From an uncultured Clostridia bacterium (lineage in GTDB: Bacteria; Bacillota; Clostridia; TANB77; CAG-508), in contig CANRKM010000003.1 in NCBI GenBank assembly GCA_947631225.1, forward strand, positions 1 to 40,744: a stretch of 40,744 nt of DNA, given 5' to 3'. Shown here piece after piece: positions 34,914 through 40,744 of the stretch (the stretch's first letter is position 1; the number at the start of each line of letters is the position of its first letter). The notes beneath the pieces are model-generated. The model was not told the DNA's origin. It did no database searches and worked only from the letters and a program-made list of their open reading frames with translations. Both the position numbers and the translations under genes were made by a program.

Positions 34914-35189
34914 TTAATTTGCTACTTTTTCTTCTACAGTTGGATAAACACTTACCTTTTTCTTATCTCTACCTTTTCTTTCAAATTTAACTGTTCCATC
35001 AACTAAAGAAAATAAAGTGTCATCTTTTCCAATTCCTACATTTGTTCCTGGATATATTTTTGTTCCTCTTTGTCTAACAAGAATATTTCCTGCTAAAACA
35101 AATTGTCCATCAGCTCTTTTTACTCCAAGACGTTTAGATTCACTATCTCTACCATTTCTTGTACTACCTTGACCAACGTGATGTGCCAT
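34914..35189 (-). CDS. rpmA: 50S ribosomal protein L27
   Basis: 91 aa. [20 protein letters not shown] and [20 protein letters not shown] are diagnostic. It starts directly at MAHHVGQGS: the Prp-cleaved N-terminal extension (xxLxLQFFA) common in Firmicutes is absent, and no prp gene lies between rplU and rpmA, so these changes agree with each other. HHVGQ in place of the usual HKKGGG at the very N-terminus, which reaches toward the peptidyl-transferase centre, is uncommon. It starts after GAAAGGAGT. Confidence 0.96.
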   Translation of the reverse strand: MAHHVGQGSTRNGRDSESKRLGVKRADGQFVLAGNILVRQRGTKIYPGTNVGIGKDDTLFSLVDGTVKFERKGRDKKKVSVYPTVEEKVAN

Positions 35190-35250
35190 TTAATTCAACT
35201 CCTTTCGGTTTATGATATTTTATCTCTTTAATAACATACTATAAATTAAA

Positions 35251-35631
35251 TTATGCTTCTACTTTTTTAGTAGCTGTTTCTGCTTTTTTCACAGCAGTTT
35301 CAGAACTTTCTTTTTTAGTAGCTGTTTTAATTGAAGTAATTTCAACTTTAGTGTATGGTTGTCTGTGTCCTTGTTTTGTTCTCTCATTCTTTTTAGCTTT
35401 CATTTTGAAAACTATAATTTTTTTGTGTTTTCCATGAGAAACAACCTTTCCTTCAACTGTTACACCTTTAACATAAGGATTTCCAACTTGTACTTTTCCT
35501 TCATCTGATACCATAACAACATTTTCAAATGTAACTTTTTTTCCTTCTTCTGCATCTATTTTTTCGAAAAATACTACTTCTCCTTCTGCTACTTTGTACT
35601 GTCTTCCACAGCTTTCAATTATTGCGTACAT
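35251..35631 (-). CDS. rplU: 50S ribosomal protein L21
   Basis: 126 aa. [20 protein letters not shown] and [20 protein letters not shown] with [15 protein letters not shown] are typical. The C-terminus has an extra Lys/Ala/Glu-rich tail of about 25 residues ([18 protein letters not shown]), longer than the usual 103-residue protein. It is the first gene of the rplU-rpmA operon, preceded by a leader and a perfect promoter. Confidence 0.96.
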   Translation of the reverse strand: MYAIIESCGRQYKVAEGEVVFFEKIDAEEGKKVTFENVVMVSDEGKVQVGNPYVKGVTVEGKVVSHGKHKKIIVFKMKAKKNERTKQGHRQPYTKVEITSIKTATKKESSETAVKKAETATKKVEA

Positions 35632-35639
35632 CTAAAATG

Positions 35640-35731
35640 CACCTCCCTTATTTGTATATTCGCTAATCCTTAAATAAAGGTAGTTATACTCTTTCTATAA
35701 CATTTATGTACCTTGACTAAGCGGATTACAG
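35640..35731 (-). ncRNA. Candidate L21 leader
   Basis: A 90-base untranslated leader between the promoter and rplU with short complementary segments. Its position corresponds to the L21 leader described in Firmicutes, which is thought to mediate ribosomal-protein autoregulation. I judge by position and not by a covariance match. Confidence 0.5.
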
Positions 35732-35737
35732 TTTACT

Positions 35738-35766
35738 ATTATACTATATATTTTTGAAGTTGTCAA
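35738..35766 (-). promoter_or_regulatory. Consensus sigma-A promoter of rplU-rpmA
   Basis: TTGACA (35766-35761), 17-base spacer, TATAAT (35743-35738). Transcription probably starts near 35731. Confidence 0.88.
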
Positions 35767-35843
35767 TGAAAAAGGATGAATTTTTACTTTATTCAAGTTT
35801 TTTATTTTTCAACATAAACGCAAAAAAATTTTATTTAAGAACG

Positions 35844-36066
35844 AAAAAACTCCCCCGCCTTAGCCGTAACATACTAGAGAATTTTTAATAACCTGCTCCT
35901 AACAAACAGGTGGGTGCCGACCTTAGTACTTGTGGGCTTCTTACGACATTTAAAGAAGTAAGCATGCACGCCATACCAAGAGATAAGCCCCTCTTAAAAC
36001 TTGTAGGTTCTAAAAATTCAGCTTTCACGTACTACGCAGGGTAGTTTTATATTTTCTTTAACTATT
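35844..36066 (-). ncRNA. ssrS: Probable 6S RNA
   Basis: A GC-richer island of about 220 bases in an AT-rich gap, with its own promoter. Minus-strand ends pair: AAACU(A)CCCUGC with GCGGGGGAGUUU, then GAAUUUUUAGAACCU with AGGUUAUUAAAAAUUC. The middle has GGGCUU/AAGCCC closing an apical stem with CUUAC/GUAAG, plus CACCCACCUG. A closing helix, large central bubble and apical stem are the 6S design, which mimics an open promoter to sequester RNA polymerase. A T-run follows the 3' end. No reading frame spans it. The call rests on hand folding. Confidence 0.7.
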
Positions 36067-36073
36067 TATATAT

Positions 36074-36102
36074 ATATTAGCACTTTTTTTATAAATTTTC
36101 AA
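36074..36102 (-). promoter_or_regulatory. Promoter of the 6S-like RNA
   Basis: TTGAAA (36102-36097), 17-base spacer, TAATAT (36079-36074), placing the start near 36067. Confidence 0.6.
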
Positions 36103-36191
36103 GTTTGAAATCTTTTGTTTTCTATTAAAAAATGCTTTATTATTATTATTTCTCTTTTTTTATTCATTATGCTAACTTATACACTTAATTC

Positions 36192-38535
36192 TTATTTTCT
36201 ACTTTCATGACATATAAAGTATATTATTTGATATTCTTTAGAAATGCTTTTCAACAAATTTATAGCATTTTGAGTTTTTGCTTTATCTAAATTTACAAAT
36301 GGATCATCAAGTATTATAAATGGCTTTTCTTTTTCAAATAAACTATTTATTAAACTTAGTCTCATACAAATGTATATTAAATCCTTATATCCTGTACTAA
36401 AATACCTTATTTCTTTGTTTGACCCTTGTTCATTAATTTTTACATTTAAGTTTACATCAATATTTGCATTGATTTCTTTTTCATTAATTAATTTTAAATT
36501 ATTTATAAAGTTTTCTTCCATACCACCTAAATAATGTGATGAAAATTGATTTTTAGCTGTTTCTAATAGTTTTTTTGTTTTCTCTAAAATATTACATTCA
36601 TCTTGCATTTCTTGTATATTTTGGTTTAATTCTTCTATTTCATTTTCTATCTCAAAAACAGTTTCTAAATTACTTTCTAACATTTCAATTTGATTTTTAT
36701 TGTAATTTTTTTCATCATTTAATCTATTTATTTCTTTATTTAAATCTTTTATTTTTTTCTCTATTTCCTCTTTATTAAAATCTTTTCCATTTTCATTTAA
36801 ATCTTCTTTGCTAATATTATTTGTATTTTCAAAATTAGTTTTCTGTTTTAGCTTTTCTTCATAATATTTAATTTCTTTCAAATACTCTCTTTTTTTTAAT
36901 TTTATTTCATGTACATAATTAATATATGGATCTGTAACCTCTTTAAAATAATTTAATAAATACTTTTTAACACTTCCTTTAAGTTCTTTAAATTTTTTTA
37001 CTATTTTATTTTGTTTTTCAAAAAATAGGTTTATATTATTTTTTAAATCTTTATATTTTATATACCTTGTTTTAATTTCTGTTAAAGCAACGACTATGTC
37101 TACATCATTTGATATAGCTCCTTTATATTGGTTCATTATATTTGACAAATCTTTTTCTATAGATTTTGCTCTTTCTTTTAGTTGTTCTGTTATATCAGAT
37201 AATTTTTTCAATTCTTCACATTTTGTTACAGATTTTTTCTCTTTATTTATATTTAATTTTTTCTTAATTAAAAATATAACAAAAATGAATATTCCAACAA
37301 TTAGTAAAGGTATAGCTACCTTTTTTAAACCACGTATATATGTATAAATTGTAGCTACAATTGTTATTAATGAAAAAATAAATATAAGTGATGTAAAAAT
37401 TCGACCGTTTTTTATTTTTTTGCTTAAACTTTCATTTTCTTTTTTTAAATTAAATATTTTTTCTTCATTTAATTTTATATTATTATTTATTTCATTTAAA
37501 TTGTTATATTCCGAAATTTTACTATTAATAATATCTTCATTTATATCCTCATCTTCAAATAATTCTTTAAGCTCTTCTATCTCACTTCTATCTTCTGATG
37601 TAACATCATAATCTTTTATTTTCATATTATATTTTTCTATTAATAAACACTTTTCACTTAAAGTCTGTATTTCATCATCTGTAGGTATCCCATTTTTAAA
37701 AAATTCGTCATATTCTTTAATTGTGGATTTACTTTCTTCTATATTTTTTATAAGCATTTTATAATTTTCTAATTTGGCCTTTTTAGTTTCTGTTTCTAAA
37801 CTTAATGCTATTTGTTTTTTTAATTCTTCTTGTTCTTTTTGTTTTTCTTTTATTTTTTCATTTAGTTCGCTATTTTTGTTTTTTCTTTCTTGAAGATTTT
37901 TTTCATCAAATTTACTTTGTTCAAGTTTTTTTTCTAATTTTGTCTTTTCCTCAATTTTTTCATTTATCTCTCCTCTGCCACCAGTTTTTTTGTAATTTTT
38001 TATTGCTTCTTCTATTTTCTTCAAAGCTTTATCAGAAGTATTTACATCATTTTCGCTTTCTAAAATATTGCCAAGTTTAGCACTTATACTATCATTCATA
38101 GATGTTTCCATATTTTGCCCTGAAATAAATGTGCTTCTTTCAAATGCTTCTTTATTTAATTTAAATATTTCCTCTCCAATATTTGATGTATAATCATTAC
38201 TTTCTAAATTCGTTGATAAATCATATAATTTAAAAGTGTCATCCGCTTCCTTTTTTCCAAAAAATCTTTCTATTTTATACTTTTTGTTATTTATTTCTAA
38301 CTCTATATTTCCACCATATGCCCCGACCTTGCCATGGTTCATATTTTTTTCTTTCTATTAAAACTTTGGTATTTTTTTTAGTTTCTAATCCATAAAACAT
38401 AGCCTTTATAAAGCATGCAAATGTTGTTTTTCCAAAGCCATTATCTTCTTTTATAGTATTTAAGCCATATTCAAATTCATAATCAAAATTGGATAATTTT
38501 CCAAAATTTTCTATATGACATTTAAGTAATTTCAT
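36192..38535 (-). CDS. YhaN/SbcC-like SMC-type ATPase, read through one CGG +1 shift
   Basis: About 780 aa after bridging the shift at 38323-38325. N-terminus MKLLKCHIENFGKLSNFDYE, then Walker A DNGFGKTTFACFIKAMFYGL. At the shift the zero frame gives PWQG-R-GIWWKYR, whereas +1 reading gives PWQGGAYGGNIELEINNKKY, the typical PWxGGxxGG block of this family. Long coiled coils follow, with two membrane-type helices in the middle (ITIVATIYTYIRG and VAIPLLIVGIFIFVIFLI), as in YhaN. The C-terminus has the ABC signature region FSTGYKDLIYICMRLSL and Walker B PFIILDDPFVNLD. With the YhaO-like nuclease it would form an SbcCD-like DNA-end complex. The start overlaps the nuclease stop (TAATG). Confidence 0.87.
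38322..38325 (-). other. In-frame CGG +1 frameshift site 8 (YhaN-like)
   Basis: Zero frame: CAA GGT CGG G. Skipping the C gives CAA GGT GGG GCA TAT GGT GGA = Q-G-G-A-Y-G-G, the conserved block after PW. Confidence 0.92.
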
Positions 38536-39623
38536 TAGTTTACCTCCTCTCCTGATAGTGCTTTTATTCCAGTAGTTATTATTCTTCGTTCTTCTTCCTC
38601 TGATAGTTTTTGTTTTAATACTAATCTTATAAATTCACCTTTAAGAGATACATCATTTTCATAAGACATATAGTTTATTTGTAAAGATGTTTCATCATAT
38701 ATTTTGACAAAATAATATAAATTTTTATACTTTTTTTCTAAATATGCTATATCTCTTTCTGAATCTATTTCTACTTTTCCAGTTAAAATAATTTTTATTA
38801 ATGCTTCTTTTTCAATATCTTTTATTTTTTCATCTATTTTATTTTCTACCTCTAGTGTTGTTGAAGTTCCAGTAATATCAACTTTTACTTCATATAAACG
38901 TCTTTCAGAAAATGGAATAAAATTTGATGTAATTTTAGAAGATATATCTCCTATTTCTAAAAGTACAAATCCTTTTTCTCCACATTCATCAAATCCTCTT
39001 CCTTCTAAGCATCCAGAATAGCAGTATATTCCTCTTGTATCTAATTTATCTTGTTTAAATTTGTGAATATGACCTAGTGCTAAATAATCTATGTTTTTAT
39101 TTTTTAATTCTTTAAGATTTATTATTTCTGTTTTATCCTTTACATTGTAATTTGATTCTTGCCCATGTAAAGTTACTATATTTATATCACTTTTATTTAA
39201 AATCAGAGATTTGTAAATTTCATAACTATCAAGTTCTCCAAATTCTATACCTGAAATTGTAACTTTTCCATACCTATATGTTGTCCACTCTTTAGAATTA
39301 AATAATTTTAAATTTGAAGGAATATTTTCTAAATCTTCTATAAAACTTATTTCATCATGATTTCCTTTTAAATATAAAAAATCTATTTCTGGATGTGAAT
39401 TTATACTGTCTATAACTATGTTTTTTGCTTTTACTGTTATATTTTTTTTATCAAACATATCTCCTGCAATTAAGATTACTTTTACTTCATTTTCTGCAGC
39501 ATATTTTACCATTTTTTGATATGTTATTAGTATTTCATCTCTACGTTCTTTTGCTTTTTTGCTATCTAAATTAGATTTCATTTTTGAATCTAAATGTAAA
39601 TCACTACAGTGAATTATTTTCAT
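38535..39623 (-). CDS. YhaO/SbcD-like metallophosphoesterase (DNA nuclease)
   Basis: 362 aa from the ATG at 39623 with GGGAGGT upstream; the ATG at 39644 has no site. Calcineurin-type motifs: IIHCSDLHLDSKMKS (D-x-H), LIAGDMFDKKN (GD), LKGNHDE (GNHD), VTLHGQES and ALGHIHKFK (GHxH). It is the nuclease partner of the YhaN-like ATPase, to which it is coupled by a one-base overlap. The pair probably processes DNA ends or hairpins, which is of interest given the large palindromes in this genome. Confidence 0.92.
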   Translation of the reverse strand: MKIIHCSDLHLDSKMKSNLDSKKAKERRDEILITYQKMVKYAAENEVKVILIAGDMFDKKNITVKAKNIVIDSINSHPEIDFLYLKGNHDEISFIEDLENIPSNLKLFNSKEWTTYRYGKVTISGIEFGELDSYEIYKSLILNKSDINIVTLHGQESNYNVKDKTEIINLKELKNKNIDYLALGHIHKFKQDKLDTRGIYCYSGCLEGRGFDECGEKGFVLLEIGDISSKITSNFIPFSERRLYEVKVDITGTSTTLEVENKIDEKIKDIEKEALIKIILTGKVEIDSERDIAYLEKKYKNLYYFVKIYDETSLQINYMSYENDVSLKGEFIRLVLKQKLSEEEERRIITTGIKALSGEEVN

Positions 39624-39665
39624 CTTAGGTAACCTCCCATACATTATTAATCATATTTTACTATA

Positions 39666-39712
39666 CAAATAAAAAAATAGCAAGATTTTTTTCTCGCTAT
39701 TTTTTATTTTTA
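39666..39712. terminator. Bidirectional-type terminator after the zinc-ribbon gene
   Basis: AAAAAATAGCAAGA and TCGCTATTTTTT arms with T-runs on both sides; lies between the zinc-ribbon gene stop and the YhaO start. Confidence 0.8.
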
Positions 39713-39714
39713 AA

Positions 39715-40164
39715 TTACTCACATCCATCACAATGTGAACAATTTCCGCTACAATTCGAACCTCCGTCATCTTCTGGATTTCCATTCCAATCTAGTTCAA
39801 TTATATTTCCACATTCTGGACATGTTATCTCTTCTAAGTCTTCATCTATGTCTGCATCAAATTCATTTCCACAATATGGACAGCTTATTAAAAAGTCATC
39901 TTCTGGTTCTTCATATATATCTTCATATACATTGTCTATTTTTTCTTGTAATTCTTTTATTATTTCGCTTTCTTGCTCTTGTTTTTTTATTATCGAATTT
40001 AGTTTGTCTTCTTTATAATTTATTAAATTATCTATTTCATCCATTACTACATTTAGTAATTCTGATGATCTTGTTTTAATGTAAATTAAATCTTTTTCAT
40101 CTTTTATGTTTTCATCCATATCTTTTAAAAAGCTTTTCATTTCTTTTTTTAAGTTATCTAACAT
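39715..40164 (-). CDS. CD1247-type coiled-coil and zinc-ribbon protein
   Basis: 149 aa from the ATG at 40164 with AGAGGGGC upstream. The first half is helical (LDNLKKEMKSFLKDMDENIK). The second half has a zinc ribbon with two CPxCG knuckles: SCPYCGNEFDADID and TCPECGNIIELDW. The very end is another cysteine cluster (CSGNCSHCDGCE). The family is widespread in Clostridia with unknown function, often next to efp as here; a DNA or RNA contact is possible. Confidence 0.75.
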   Translation of the reverse strand: MLDNLKKEMKSFLKDMDENIKDEKDLIYIKTRSSELLNVVMDEIDNLINYKEDKLNSIIKKQEQESEIIKELQEKIDNVYEDIYEEPEDDFLISCPYCGNEFDADIDEDLEEITCPECGNIIELDWNGNPEDDGGSNCSGNCSHCDGCE

Positions 40165-40183
40165 CAATACTGCCCCTCTAAAA

Positions 40184-40744
40184 TTAAATTCTTTCCATAT
40201 ATTCACATGTACGTGTATCTATTTTTAATACATCTCCAATATTTATAAACATTGGAACTTGAAGTTCTAGCCCTGTTTCTAATGTGGCTGGTTTTCCTGA
40301 CGTTGTTGTTGTGTTTCCTGCAAAACCTGGCTCTGTATATGTAACTTCTAATTCAACAAATATTGGTGGTTCCACTGCAAATATATTACCTTTGTATGAT
40401 AAAATTTTAACTTGCATATTTTCTTTTAGATATTTTAAGCAATCTCCTAATTGCTCTTCATTTAATGGTATTTGATCATATGTGTCATTGTCCATAAAAT
40501 AATATAAATCACCATCATTATATAAATACTGCATTTCTTTCTTTTCTATTTCTGCTCCTGGAAATTTGTCTGATGGGTTAAAAGTTTTTTCTAAAACTGC
40601 ACCTGTTATAACATTTTTTAATTTTGTTCTTACAAATGCTGATCCCTTTCCTGGTTTTACATGTTGAAATTCTACTACTTTATATACATTTCCTTCCATT
40701 TCAAAAGTTGTTCCATTTCTAAAATCTCCTGCTGAATATACTGC
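40184..40744 (-). CDS. efp: Elongation factor P (start beyond the window edge)
   Basis: 186 residues visible, from [15 protein letters not shown] at the window edge to YMERI; the initiator lies just outside. An internal ATG (40699) is not the start because the frame upstream still matches EF-P. Domain I has [19 protein letters not shown], with the modifiable lysine region KPGKG; domain III ends [17 protein letters not shown] rescues ribosomes stalled at polyproline. No modification enzyme is in the window. Confidence 0.97.
   Translation of the reverse strand, partial: AVYSAGDFRNGTTFEMEGNVYKVVEFQHVKPGKGSAFVRTKLKNVITGAVLEKTFNPSDKFPGAEIEKKEMQYLYNDGDLYYFMDNDTYDQIPLNEEQLGDCLKYLKENMQVKILSYKGNIFAVEPPIFVELEVTYTEPGFAGNTTTTSGKPATLETGLELQVPMFINIGDVLKIDTRTCEYMERI

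Noticed and set aside
5518..38325. The eight frameshifts as sequencing or assembly errors, or as pseudogenes
   Set aside because: Errors or decay would be of mixed type and position. All eight are an inserted C before GGN that creates an in-frame CGG, other CGG and TGG contexts nearby are unaffected, and no other lesions are present in these genes. Raw reads would still be the final test.
5518..38325. Simple sense reassignment of CGG to another amino acid
   Set aside because: Reading CGG as any single residue leaves the downstream frame wrong at all eight sites; only a +1 step restores the conserved sequence.

Overview
The window is an AT-rich chromosomal segment of an endospore-forming, low-GC Gram-positive bacterium of class Clostridia, probably an uncultured gut lineage. 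Evidence: spoVS, both dipicolinate synthase subunits (dpaA, dpaB), CotF-type coat proteins, DisA, IreB, RbgA, Mini-III RNase, RuvX-IreB-DUF1292 synteny, YhaO/YhaN, an acyl-ACP thioesterase, and a rplU-rpmA pair preceded by a 6S-like RNA. Most genes lie on the minus strand.

Layout. 1-3.6 kb: a three-gene minus-strand operon (small conserved protein; membrane protein with two TrkA-N/RCK-like domains and a C-terminal RyR domain; TIR protein with about ten MORN repeats) that looks like a nucleotide-centred conflict or defence system. 3.7-8.8 kb: a Bce-type antimicrobial-peptide detoxification module (response regulator, intramembrane-sensing kinase, ABC ATPase, permease), with the same TTACA-N4-TGTAA operator before the regulator and before the transporter. 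8.9-14.5 kb: dpaB, a VanX-like dipeptidase, a DapF-fold protein, two spore coat genes, an iron alcohol dehydrogenase and a secreted SH3-CAP protein. 14.6-20.3 kb: a MATE-kinase fusion, a repeat protein, recA and an oligopeptide-binding protein. 20.5-29.2 kb: spoVS, dpaA, mrnC, rbgA, a membrane protein, DUF1292, ruvX, ireB, a degenerate GAF-GGDEF protein and a CpaE/ParA-like protein with AT-hooks. 29.3-35.8 kb: glucosaminidase, cyclophilin, disA, acyl-ACP thioesterase, pgi, rpmA, rplU with leader. 35.8-40.7 kb: 6S-like RNA, YhaN/YhaO pair, zinc-ribbon protein and efp, which runs off the end.

Main discovery. Seven genes (Bce ATPase with two sites, Bce permease, dpaB, rbgA, disA, a yhaN-like gene and a small membrane protein) appear frameshifted, eight events in all. 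Every event is the same: one extra C directly before a glycine codon, so that the zero frame meets CGG and the true frame resumes +1 at GGN. Reading both strands by eye I found no other in-frame CGG codon in any gene, whereas out-of-frame CGG trinucleotides are common and harmless. The simplest reading is that in this organism an in-frame CGG is not arginine but a +1 frameshift (or four-base CGGN = Gly) signal. Coordinates for these genes are therefore given across the shift.

Other structure: three large nested palindromes (two share a core but have unrelated, near-perfect arms), a 39-bp perfect inverted repeat between kinase and regulator with a rearranged copy forming the end of the permease gene, and a family of short hairpins, one nested inside another terminator. 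I saw no tRNA, rRNA, CRISPR array or transposase gene.
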